Assembly: GCA_029204225.1 (NCBI GenBank)
Contig: CM055104.1
Location: 22,884,189 to 22,948,188, forward strand
Reading direction: 5' to 3'
DNA: 64,000 bases
From: Diphasiastrum complanatum
Lineage: Eukaryota; Streptophyta; Lycopodiopsida; Lycopodiales; Lycopodiaceae
Shown: positions 1 to 13,000 of the stretch, piece after piece
Layout of the letters: every line of letters starts with the position of its first letter
How positions within the stretch are numbered: the first letter of the stretch is position 1
Program-made: the position numbers and the translations under genes
Notes under the pieces: model-generated
What the model was told of the DNA's origin: nothing
Database searches by the model: none
What the model saw: the letters and a program-made list of their open reading frames with translations, nothing else

Positions 1-1532
1 TCCATCACTCATTGGAAAAGCAAGCATACATATACATAGACGAAGGAGTAATTAACCATACTTGTGGTTGTTGAAAGCAAAAACAAGTATGAGCAAGACA
101 AGAACTGGAAAATCGATGTCGCTATGAAATGGAGAGCAAAGCAACATAGCAGCCCAACAAGCTCATAATCTATAGGGATAGGTGTTCTCCAACTCTCTTG
201 GGGGCATGGGGCTAAGAGCAACTTCACATGTAAATCCCCATTCAACCCCCAAGATGCCATAAAAAGGAAGGGGGGAGGGGGAGTGGTTCCCCTCGACTCG
301 CATCCCCATGAGGGGTTTGCACATCTTTTGTGGTTGAGCTTCTCACGAGCATGAGTTAAATACTTCTACCGTTTTCTTTGATTACTTGTGTTCTTGAAGA
401 AAGTAGGCCACTCAACCGCCTATGTTCTTTAAACCGCCCACTGTTTGCATCAAACGGGCACCTAAGTTTTCAACCTATCCACTTGCCATCATGCAACGGG
501 AGGAGATCGGGCTTATGCCAATGAGTTACATGGAAATAGTTGCCTCATGGTGACCTGTGGAATGTGCACCCCCCGCCTCGTTTTATGGAGACGATGGAGT
601 CTAGTGTGAGATATGGGTTCACATGTACAGTGCTTCTTAGAGGCACATTCCCACTCTAGAACACTTTGGGCTGAGCCCAGTAAATGTTTGCCACATGGTG
701 AGAGTCGATGAGCTCAAATGTACTACCATTGTACGACCCCTACAAAGTTGAAAAATCATTATAGGCGCTCTTGCATGTGCAAGCTAAGGAGACCAGCCCG
801 TTTTGGATGAATTTGAAAGAGAAGGCAAGGCTTGTGTATATATGTACTTACAAAAAGTGAACTTTGATCATGAGAACTAGAGAAACACTTTCCACATGGG
901 AAGTTGCAAAAGCTTTGAGTGACAAATGCACGTGGTGAATGGGAAGAAGAAAATTAATGTGTCTTCCAATTAGAACAAAGGCGAGCCTCTTACAAAGATA
1001 ACTTCGTGAGTCGAGATAAATTTTAGTTCTTGCTCTTTTGTGTTGTCTCATAAATCTAAGTACGTCACGCATGTTTGTTAGCATAGATAAAAAAAAAAAA
1101 TTGAAACATGATTGTGGTGAGACTATGAAAGTATGGTCTCAATTACAATATTTTTTAGAAAGGGGAAGATCATCCAATTTAATGTCGTGTGGAAATGAAA
1201 GCCATGTGAATATGAACAAACCATTTTCCACAAGTTTTTAGCCCTACCTCAAGGGTATTGTAATAGTTCACAAAATACTAATAGGGGGCATTCATGATGC
1301 ATTCAAGAGATATATGTTTTTGTTAGTTTTAAGCTTTCAAAAAATGGTCATTCATAATAACGTTTTTTTTTAATAGATTATTTTTACAATTCATCTCTCA
1401 TTCAATTTAACATATATAGTGGTTATATTTGCATGTACATTTTTTTACTGTTTCTCGAAGATGTCCTATGAACTCCCATTGATACCAGATACTTGGCATG
1501 TACTTGCCTTTTGGCAATGGAAAACACATTTT

Positions 1533-1599
<67 letters not shown>

Positions 1600-3809
1600 A
1601 AAGTGATTATCTTAATAGCCATTAAGGACAAAGATGAGAGATCCAAGATTGGAGTGGGAAAGCAAGATGCATATGATGAGAAAGGAATGATAAGGCACTC
1701 AAATTTGACCATCAAATGGGACAATAAGTGTGTGGGACGATAAGATGCCAAGGCATATGCCATTAGAATATGAAGTGGGACAAGTTCATTCAAATGAAAT
1801 AGAGTATCATTGTATGTCTATATGGCATTCCAGATGCAACAAAGGTTCAGGATATATGCCATGGGTTGAAATAAGTTGCTAGCACAAGATTCTTTACATG
1901 CAAGATAAATTGACAATGTATTTCATGAGATCCAAGCATGTGCAAATATATTATTTAATATTCCATATAGGATAGAGCTTCACGAGATCTATCATCCAAC
2001 TCATGCATACATAAGAGATAGAGAATCATTGAGACAATTCCACAACTCAAATATATCCTACTAGTGAGGTACCAACACAAGCAAGCGACGCATTACCGCA
2101 GGCATCTATAGAGAAGTTTGAGAATACTATAAATGCCATACAAATCTAATATCTATGCCATACATCTCTAGCAAAGTTACATGCTTCTCTAATTGGTGGC
2201 ATGCTTACCAATATACTTGCAATTCTACAATAGTTTTTAATTCAAACCAATCTATTTAAATATGTCCTTGATCATTGTAGCTTTGGAATTAAATTTTCAT
2301 ATTACACATTTGCAAGCCAACCATTACTGGTACCAGGCATTCTGGGTTGTCCAACCAGCTTGGGATGCATTGGAGGCAATTTTTGCTAATAGTGATTGAC
2401 ATGTGTATGCCTTATGAGTAGCTTGAGATCTATTTGCTACTATTTCACGTCTTTGGTCAAGACAACTAGCTTGTAACCTAGCTATCCCAATGCCTTGGCA
2501 TCTAATGGTCCCTTCAAAGAGCTTGGATTTTTTGTGATGGCATATGTATTTTCTCATGGCACTCTTGCTTTATTAGCGTGGCCTAGTGCAATTATGGTGG
2601 ATCCTATTTGTTGCAATATCTACACATTTAGTGTCTGCATTTTTGTGATCAACAATACAACTTAAACATTTTGCAACAAGGCCTTCATCAAATGCCCTTT
2701 TTGCAAACTCATATTTTCTATATTCACATTAGTTACCTTTCAAATTCACATGTAAACAATGAGAGCAACCTCTTCCATTTGAGGGCATGTATGGGTCCTT
2801 GAGGAATTGGTCTATTGATGGCCCTGTTAATCAAATACTCAGCCCTGGGTACACTTAGATGGCTCTAGCAGTCTGGGAGCACTTGGCCCTTATCTTAGTT
2901 ATAGCTTCTAAAAAGTGATAATAGGATATTTACTTGCCTTGTGTGATCTATGATTCTGATCTCTTTAATGTCTTTGTGATTGTTGCTTCGTGTGTAACCT
3001 GCACAAAAGGTTCATGTGATTGAATGGTGTCCTTTATATCAGATTCGATATTATCATCAATGTACCATACTGCTCGTATGTGATGCCATCAGTAAGTCTG
3101 TGTTCTAAACAAGTACCTGATTGTGGAAGCCTGACAGTTTCAAAACTCTACTCACCATGCTTTTTCAAAACCAGTCCAAGAGTTTCGCTCCACAAACCAG
3201 CAGTGACTAAAATGCATGAAAACTCTTTAGCTTGAATCTGCTGTCAATCTTTTCAAAAAAAAAGTACAGGAGCATGGACTATACAGACTTGAATACATCA
3301 AGATAAACTAAGATATTCCTGTGAAGCAACTGAGCTGTCAGTCATACTTGTAAGACAATTACACTGTCACACGTGTAAGACAATCAGAAGCTATTACCCA
3401 GAAAACAAAACACTATGCAAAAATTCTGCTGCTCATGGATTGCCTTGACACTGTTTAACTAGGTGGAATCAAGAATGCTAGGAATATCCTTACAACTTAT
3501 GTGACATGTGCTTTTGTGGTTTGTTTATCTTAGTACAGAAATTCACTACGCTTTAGTCATCAAAAGCATTTCCTATGAGACTGTCCATTTCCACGAGTAC
3601 TGGAACATGTGTGAACATTTCATGAGGCAAGAAACCGTTCATTATATCATCTATGTTAACAATTCTGGGCAAATCAGGTCAGCTTAGCAGATGGATGCAA
3701 CAAGCTGTGCGTTCAAAATCTCTCTCTCTCTCTCTATACTGCAATGTCGAGAAACACATATGCAGTATGCAGCAACAAAGCCTCCAGCTAACGAGCTTAT
3801 TGGAAAATG
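1..3809. other. No gene recognised; AT-rich spacer
   Basis: Short open frames occur on both strands, but none has a recognisable motif, and all are interrupted within about 130 codons. The longest (1407-1793, minus) is largely a translation of the CT array. A (CT)n array sits at 1539-1597. The right end lies downstream of the GTPase gene stop codon and probably contains its 3' untranslated region. Confidence 0.6.
1539..1597. repeat. (CT)n microsatellite
   Basis: An uninterrupted TC/CT dinucleotide run of about 29 units is seen directly. It creates artificial serine-leucine and arginine-glutamate frames on the two strands, which should not be read as genes. Confidence 0.98.
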
Positions 3810-4058
3810 CTAGACTGGAACATTATCCCAAGTATATGATCCAAGTTTTCCTGTTCTGTAAAGATTGAGAATTTTTTTGGCAGCTTTTTTCCAGTCTCCT
3901 GCACCATCTGGGATAAGAAAAGTTCTGCGTAGCTCCCTAATTTGAGTATCTATCAGGGAATTAATCTCATCCTCATTTGCAAGATCGCCACCAAAATTCA
4001 TACGTGTAGAAGCAATAATGCCTCGTACTTCAAATTTAGAATCTGGGTCTTGACGCCG
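3810..4058 (-). CDS. SIN2: SIN2-like GTPase exon 8 and stop
   Basis: It encodes residues 289-370, [11 protein letters not shown] to the stop TAG. The end contains [17 protein letters not shown] and [14 protein letters not shown], matching the conserved C-terminal helices of SIN2. The acceptor is GCTGCAG; an ATG further upstream in the same open frame is intronic. Confidence 0.88.
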   Translation of the reverse strand, partial: RRQDPDSKFEVRGIIASTRMNFGGDLANEDEINSLIDTQIRELRRTFLIPDGAGDWKKAAKKILNLYRTGKLGSYTWDNVPV

Positions 4059-7000
4059 CTGCAGCAACATAAGAGAAGACATAAAGATCTCTGCCATGAA
4101 GCAGTGAAATGCCAATGTATCCTTACATTTGCAAAGCTTTCATCAAAAATCACCCCAATACGCACAACAAAATCAACTCCTTAAGTGACATGAAAACAAA
4201 ACATCTCTTAAAGCATGGGTCTTACTGCCACTGACCTATCAGTGTGTTTTGGCCGACTGTAAACATATGGTAACAACAGAACCATTAAAGAATAATAAGT
4301 AAAAAATTGGGGTCACATGCTTGAAACATTAAAACTTGCAGACAATACTGGAGGTGTTTAAGCAAAGAAGTCAATTATCTGAAAGATTTTGTGACAGATC
4401 AATCTTAGTTTCAATAGGGAGCAATTGATTACAAACCCAAACAACTATCAACATTTTACAGCTTCATTACTGAAACATATCAGTTTCCATACACTTTACC
4501 CAAGGGTATTCAAATCTGAGGTTTATAGAAACTTGATTGGTGATATTCTTAAAACCTCAAACTTTTTAACTGGAAGGCCAATGCCTGTTCTTGGAACTCT
4601 TTAGTATCATAAGGACTTTCAAGTTGCTTATCTGCTCTTTCCATTCCACAATTAAGCATTCAAGTCATGTGCCTCCTTTCCATAATATGGAACAGTTAGC
4701 AAAAGCAATCAAGCTTTGAAATTTGTACTATTATAACCACTAAAGAAGCGAATATTCATATACATTTTCTACTACAAAAATTGGGTTTTGGTCAATTTCA
4801 AAATTCTTAGACTCAAACTTCAACTATCTGGAGAGAAGTTCAAGTTTGAATTGCTAAGCTCCGCTGGATGCAACTAGCTATACTTTCCATAATTTGAATG
4901 AGGTTTTCTATATTGACCAGCATAATGTACAGCAGCTAGCATCTAGGACAAAAGAACAAGGAGACACAAGATGTAACACGAGAAGCTTTTCTTTTCAGGC
5001 AATATGCTGTTGAGGCCAATATTTGTACCTTCTTAGCTTTCAGATTATCGCCAGAAGCATTGAGTAGGCCCTTCAATTCTGCTTCAGCTAACCATTTTGC
5101 GTGGAGGCTGGAATGGTTAACACTCAGTAATGCCAACACATAACGGGCAAGTTGTTCCTCGTCTATATATGCATCATCAAGCACACCTTCAAGAGGAAAA
5201 TAAGAGATTTTGAGCCATCCTCCTTGGACAGGAAATGTGATCCAGTGTTAAGCAAACATTTAACAGTGAAATCTCACCAGCATGTAAATAAAATCAGCAA
5301 AGTACCGGTTATGGCAAGCTTTAGAGTCCTCTCAGCGTCACAAATTTCTGGAGGCAATACTCCTGGAGTGTCCAACAAATACATCTTTGGAAAATAATCA
5401 ATCTACGAACATAAACTGCTCTTAGAAAATGAAACCTCACTACTAAATCCAAGTGCACAAGGACCCAGAACCTGAGGCCTAAGAAGAGTAACCAGAGGAA
5501 GCTAGAAGTGCCAAAAGCCAGCACACAAAAGGTCATTGCAGTGACTAGTTACATTGTAGAAAATGAAAAGCATGAAGCTTTGGCATACTGTCAAGCATCA
5601 CTTGCTACCTGGTAGCTTGATATTTTTTTGGTGATACCAGGCAAAGGACCAACTTCAGCCTTCTTTGCCCTCTCTTTTGCTGAACAGATAAAAAACAAAA
5701 GAATCAGACAATTAAGAATACTATAATATAGACAACAAAAAACCTCCACATACTAGAAATGCTGCGGTACTGCATAAGTATGATTTTCATCGTTAAAGCA
5801 CTATACATTTTGAATGACAACAAGTCAATAGACACTGTTGAATCATATCCCAAAGGTTGGCAGGGCTATTTTGTCCACTCTCGGTTGAACAAGAGGATGT
5901 GGCGCAACAATCTTTTCGAATAAATACATATCATGCCATAAAATTTTCGGCCGAACAGGATAGTAGCATAATTCAAATGCCAAAAGAATGGGAAAGTGAC
6001 CCTTGTGCTCATGGAGAAAAGCAAATTTCGTGACCATCGAACAGATATGGGTAGAGCTAGAGTCCTCTTGTCTCCTACTGAGATGTCTATAAGGAATAAG
6101 AGTCTCATCCTCTGAATTTAAGTCTCATATGCGTCATCTGGAGGGAGTATGGCGAGCATTAGGCAATCCATACATGGGAAGGAGTTGATCGTGTAAAGTT
6201 GAGCAAAAAGTATTTTTAGTGAAAACTGAAGTTGCTTGCAAGACAGAATTCATGAGAAATAGTATGCTTAACAAAATCTCACTATGCCATAAGCCACATA
6301 AGATATTCAATCATGCAATCTTACGTGAACGAAAGAACATCAGATGAAAAACCATAAAAATATCTAGGAGAATAAAAAACTCTTGCAGCAAATCATTATA
6401 GTGTGGCCAAAACTCTGAAAGAACATTCACCAAACATTTACACTTTCTTGGCACAACTAAAAGAGGTCTGAGATGAAAACCTTGACAACAATCGAAAATG
6501 ACAAATCTTTCCACATAAATTAGAAAAATAAAATAAAGTAAATTGGATGAACAAGACTCTGCAGAAAAAAGTCCATGACTATATCAACAATGATGAGATT
6601 GATGAATCAGCTGCCAACCTGGTTGGCTGTTCCCCACAGTAAGCTGCAATGAATTGATGAGAGCAGATTTGCCAATGTTGGGTACACCAACCACCAATCC
6701 TAACAATGGTTTTTCCTGCTTTAGCATTTCGTCAAGAGGGACTTTCATTTCTTTGAGCATCTGGCAAAACAAATTCCAGTAAAGGCATTACTTTCATTCA
6801 ACAAACATTTAAAAAAATATATATATAAAACAAGTTGAAGCATGGGTAGTAAAACATAGACACCATGAGTAGGAGCAAGTTCGATTGAAAGCAAAGCTTT
6901 AACCTTGGAAAATACAAAAGGGTGAAAGGTTCCAAGTAGCTTGTTTTGAAAAGAAAGGACTTCTGAGGTGGGAGTCAAACCTTCCAAGAATTTCATGCCA

Positions 7001-10000
7001 TGATTGGCTAATTAGTTGATGAACCCATGCCAAGCAAAAGTTCTTTCCAAGATACCAAAAGGAAATAAACTTGAAATTCAACACCAACAAAGCAATTGGA
7101 CAACAAGACGACAAGCACATGCTCCAGAATTGTTAATAGATCTTAACAACAATAATTACTATGCACTAGTTTGATGGTTTATTTTAGAGCTTCAAAGCTC
7201 AAGATATTTTATATCTCACTACTAGCAAAAAGTATAGGTAAAAATGCTAAAGTAGGTTCAGTATGCTTCCATTGTAGCAACTTCAAGTCTATTAATAGCC
7301 TTAGCATTCATAAAACTCACGAACTAACGATACCATTGTCAACGCGATGGCCTATTGAGAAGATATTTTTGTATAACAAACAACATGTCTAATAGTAAGT
7401 TTCAGTGGCTAATAAAATACTCCGATCAAAACTAAAAGATACAAGGATATACATTGACCAAAGTAAAGGTTCGAACAAGATGCAAATATGTGACCTCTAA
7501 GATCTCATTGCATGAGAATCATTTGCGTACAAATGCATGACTTGGATGCATCACCCCACTTATCATCATGACACAAAGGGCATAAACACATCACAACCTA
7601 CCCGGCTTGTATTTTGGATATAGAATGGGAGTGTTTCAAAAAAGAGGAGGTTTCTTTAACTGTCTTAATAAAGCCAGAGATTTTTCAAAGTCGTTGCCTC
7701 TACAAGATATACTAACAGCTAGACAATCTCCTTCGAGGTCTTGTTCTCAGTCTCCTCCTAAGAATTCCTCTCCTCCTAAACATCTATCTCCTTCTCTTTT
7801 TTAAAATCCCTCTCCTCTTTTAATGAGAATTGAGATTTGTCAGAATAAGACTATGATTTATAAATAATGCATGGATGATAGTTTTGACTAACTGCAAGAA
7901 TCTTCCATTTTTTTTAGAATTGAATCAAAAGTGGATACAACCAGGTGATACCAAACTAAAGAATGTAAGAATCAGCCACAAAAGATAGGAAAGACCCTCC
8001 ACCCATCCAGAAATCCGACACGTCACCCATGAGCATATCACATGAGATAGGTGCGCGCTTCAATTCACACAGCTCATGCTCAAGTCGTTATTGGCTCTTG
8101 CCACAAAGATCCACAATTTCACAACTATATAACTAAGCAGAAAGACATATTCCATAATACTGGTGATCACCAGTCATTTCAGAAAGAGGAACATTAGAAA
8201 AGCAGGCAAACAAGAAGTAGTAGAAATTGACCATACACAGTTTATTCCAAATAGCAAGTGGCAAACCAGATATTCGAGCAAAGACTCAAAACAAAAAAGG
8301 TGGTAGATGACCATCCTCTATGACAGCTTGCTATATATAGTATTTGGGTAAAGTGAAATTATTCACAAAGCAACAATAGTAGATTCACATAAAACAAGAC
8401 AGTTCCAGCCAATCCTTCAACCACCAGCAGCTTAATGGCTAAGTGAAAGTGCAGATACTCTTTCTAATACATACCAAAGGCAACTACCTTAACCCTGCCA
8501 GATTGGCTCACTTATTTTTACTAGCACAACAATATAATACAGCATTGCAATACCAGGTCCACCTCTACTAGAAAATATCTTTGAAAACCAAGAACTGCAG
8601 CGAGAAGTTCAAGCCTTACATCCTTAACCGAGTCTTTGTTATGGGTATTCACAAATACATGCCATTGCTCATGCAATTGGTAATATGCTTTCCATGTCTG
8701 CCATTTTACATATCCGTATGTTAGCAACTTTGAGTGTCTATCAATACCCCTCCACTCTCCAAAGTAACTTGAAACTAAGTGATTCCATACCAATAAATGA
8801 TTCACATTTGTATATGCGTCAAAAACCTAAAACAGCAAAGAATCAAATCAACAACGAAGATCTAAAAAAAAAAATCTCATATTCACCATAGAAGGGTTGG
8901 CCAAGTCCATCTTATTCAACACAATGAAGTGGTTTGTTGAGGTTCCAAGTTCACGCAGCACTTCGTTTGTAGAAGATACTGGAATCTGCTCCAACAACAG
9001 CACGAAAACACATAAGTATTAAAACTTCAAATTTTATTCCTAGCCACTCTCATTTTTGGACCTAAATAAGCCTATGACGATGACTATCAGGTTGAAGCGT
9101 GCATCAGAACTATCTTGTGTTGTGTGATTGCTTTAGTTACAGAGTTTCACAAATCAAATATATGATTAAGATTTGCATTCTTACTATTTGATACTTTGAA
9201 AAATAAAATAATTGAAATACGGAAAACACAAATAGGTTCAAAAAATTCTGCCTTTAGAATGTGACACAAAAACTACTATGCTACAAATAAGTAGACAAGT
9301 TCTCTAAAAGGTAATCCTCTAAGTATCACATGTCAAAAGATATCTAGGCATCACACGACATCCAAGCCTCAAAAAGGAACAAAAAATAATGTGGGTTTAT
9401 ATCATGATTGTATCTCCAAAAAGCTCAACTTCTAGAATGAATCTAAGCAAATCTCAACTCATCAACTGTACATTGTAACTGTTCAGCTTTGAGAACAATT
9501 TATTCAAAACAAGGTCTGAGGTTGGAACTTTTCTTCCAAATGAAACAATAGAGGTCCATAGTGTGGAACATCGTAGGCGTCCCCTACCAGCAAAGAGTCT
9601 GTGTTTCAAGACTTCGAACAAAGAGTCCTCTTTTGAGATTTATCTACATAGTGATGTTGATATAAGTGCGTAGGTGCTTCTTATTTCAGAGGCTGAGCTA
9701 GTCTTGGTGGCAGATATGTAGACGAGATGATTAACCCTTTTGATTGGTGTGCTTTTGTACATGATCTTATTATTGCTCTGTATCCACAACTTATAGTAGA
9801 TTCATGGGATGCTCCTAATGTGGTAGCTAACTAGGATATATGTCATGAGCCACATAATCTTATCGATGGGACAGAAATTTGTGTGGCTAAGGTAAGAGGT
9901 TATATGTCAAAGGTCACTAGATATTGTAGATGAAGTTCTTGTAGAGGATCTAGATGCAAAAAGATTTTAGTTGCAAAAGAGGTTCTAGATGGTACACACG

Positions 10001-13000
10001 TACAAATGAGATAGAGGATTGTCTAGATTCTTCTCTTGATTTTTTATAGCTCAAGATCAAGCACACATCTGTCAAGATCAAATTCTCCCTCCTCGAATTT
10101 TGTCAGAGGTATGTGATGTTCCTACATTTTCTATCAAAGATTCATGTTCCTGAGTTGTGGTTGGTATATGTGTCAGTATATCATTGATTCTACACCATTT
10201 TTTCATCCTTTCTAGAAAACTACTATTACATATGACCTAGGTTATTACAATATTTTATATGGTCCTCTTCATGCTGCAATGACTTCTATATTTGCAAAGT
10301 CAGTTCTAGTTGTGGTTCACGATCCAATTCCTAGTCTATACGTCTTGCATGAGATGAACTTGCTTCCATTCATGCTGATGTTGTGTCATAGGATATCCAT
10401 GATGATCCACCTTTTCATAAGTTCTCTGGCATTCTTGATTGCTGCAGATAGCTTGGGTTGCATTTGTTCCAGTTTCTGAGGCTATTTGGCATGCATCGTC
10501 TGCATCCATAGTTTGGGCTTCATCACTTTCTACTCATGCCTAGTCTATATACATGCCTCTGATCTATGGCATAATTGATCCATTGAACTAATATCGTGTA
10601 TTCCTTGATCCACTAGTACGTGGTTTTTTCACAACATCTTTGATGATGATTTGAGAGAGAGAGAGAGAGATTAGTATGCAAGGATGTTCTACGCCAAATT
10701 GGGCATTATGTCCTCCTCCTGTATGAACATGGAATTGGGTACAAGAGGTGCATTTTTATTCTTGGGGAAGGCCCTGCCCCTGATCTTTGATTGGCTACTT
10801 AATGGCAAGGATTCTAATCCAAGCCTTAAAAAGAACTAAATCTAGTGGTGCTAAGAAAGCACAAGGGGAACTCACATGTTTCATGTGAGTTCTATTTTGG
10901 GCCCTTTTAGCTTTTTATTAACAACTTGAATTAGGGCCTCTAATATCGTTTTAGACCCTTAGTCACTTACTCCTAGGAATTACAAGTTCTACACAACTAG
11001 ATTGCGTGCTCATTGGGTTGGGCTTATACATGCATGAAGCCAGGGCCCTCACACTTATTACTCTAACTGTACAGTGTACTATGGTGGGGCCCACTTGGTA
11101 AGCTTAGCCAATAGCACTTTAGTGGCGGGACCCACGAAGTGTCCAACAATCAATGACCCAACCATGATGAAGGCTAACACTAAAGAGCAAAGTCAATCAA
11201 ATGAAGTACCCACTTCCTTATGGAGAAAAGGAGAATTTATATATCATCACTTCAACTTGCTCAAAAGTAACTAAAAGGCATAGTTGGTGGGTAAATCCCA
11301 CACCTAAAGTTAATAGGAATCAACACAAACCAATTGGACGCAACTTGGACGAAAATCCAAATAGGAATTGCATATCTGATAATAAAGTTAAAAATATATC
11401 AATGTTATGCCTAGGATAGTACCCAACATAACAAGGGAGACCTCAATTAAAAAAATTTGCTTTTGTGCCAGACAATTTGTAAATCCTCGATGATTACAAA
11501 GTTGTTGATTAGGACATTATCTCCGACAAAAGGAGTTGAGTATAGTTTGTATTGAACAAATTAGTAAAAAGCTCAATGTCTAGAAGTGGGTCACATGAGC
11601 TTGGGGCTAGGAAAGTTAGCTTCACAGATTTAGAGTCTGATGTTGGAAACAAATGACACTCCATTGGAGGTAACCACACTTAGACTTAAAGAAATTCAAA
11701 TATTCGTACAATGAAGGAATGGCTTCGAGTGTGAGCCAAAGATGCAAAACTACATATTGAGATATAATTATAAAAATGGTTGGCAGACCGTCCTTGGATA
11801 ATTTGTCTATCTAAAAGGTTAAGCCCATAATAATCAAGTATCTGCAAGTCGAGTCTCTAACTTGAGTCAAAGTCTCTAGTGGTATTGCACTACCCTTGAT
11901 GTTACGTCATAACTTGTTTTTCAGTTCCAGTTGCCAAGATCATGTCCTCTCGGGTATTTAGTCACTGTGGCTCAGGGGTGACGCTGAGGGGTTTGACTCT
12001 CAGTTTCTAGTTGATTGGGTGGTTTGGCTCCACAGTCATCCTTTTGTCGCATTCAACAAGATCTAGAAGATCTTCACTTGGCAATCGTTATAGTGGTATC
12101 AGAGCTTGAAGGTGGAGTCAGCTTTAAGCTTTTTTGCAGCTTTTTGATAGAATCTCCTTGCTTTTTACTTCTTGGTGGTGGAATTCACCTCCAAGCAGGT
12201 GGCTTCTATGATTCTTGATTGCTTTCAGCCTAATGATCAGTGTTATGGAATTTTTCCATACACATAACTGGAAATCATTCGATTTTTTACGGTTGTTTAT
12301 AGTTTTCTGACTAGTATTCACTATTTTAGCTTGGAATTTGTCGAATCTATGGTATGTAAATGATTTTTAGAATTGTACTTGTTGTTTCTCAATCATAAGG
12401 ACATTTTCTAATGACTGCATGCCAGCCAATAATTTGGTCAAGATCGGATCGGGACAGTATTTTGGTCAAAATTTGACAATTTTGGCTAAAATTGACTGTA
12501 AAAATCAATATCGATCATATTCAAAACTTTTGGCACTTGCATATAGGTGAATTACAGTAGGCAGGGTCTGATTGCACTTGCATGTGGATTTGATCCATCA
12601 GAACTTGCCGAAAAAGCCGGAAATTGGTCACAAAAACAAGGTTTTTTAATGGTTTTTTCACTATTTTGGAAGATTTTCTCAATATCTTTGCACGAAAATT
12701 TGCATGCATGTTCTAAGGTGTGTATTGAAGTTGTCTAGAGGCTATGAACAAGTTTGGTAGGCAATGGTCACTGTTAGGGGTTTCAAAACTTCAAAAACTA
12801 GTGTATTTGTTATGGTCTTTGAGCACGAATAACTCACAATATTGAACCTGAAACCTCTGAACCTGTTTACAGTCTAAAAGATAGGTTGTATTGCCTCTGA
12901 TTCAAGCCCTCATGCACCCAATTTGGTGGTGGGAGGCTAAGGCACCGTCTATCCAAAGTTTTGCTTGATGGTGCCCTCCATAGAAGCAATTTTCGGTGGA

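Noticed and set aside
1407-1793. 128-codon minus-strand frame and its + strand partners
   Set aside because: A large part of the frame is an arginine-glutamate translation of the CT array, with no motif in the remainder.
3942-4184. 80-codon + strand frame across GTPase exon 8
   Set aside because: It is antisense to the conserved C-terminal exon and has no family resemblance.
6619-6772. Minus-strand ATG at 6772 as a start for the GTPase exon 4 frame
   Set aside because: The sequence before 6760 is intron ending in CAG; continuity with exon 3 shows the exon starts at 6760.
7470-7480. GGTTCGAAC resembling a tRNA T-loop
   Set aside because: No acceptor stem, D-arm or anticodon arm can be formed around it.
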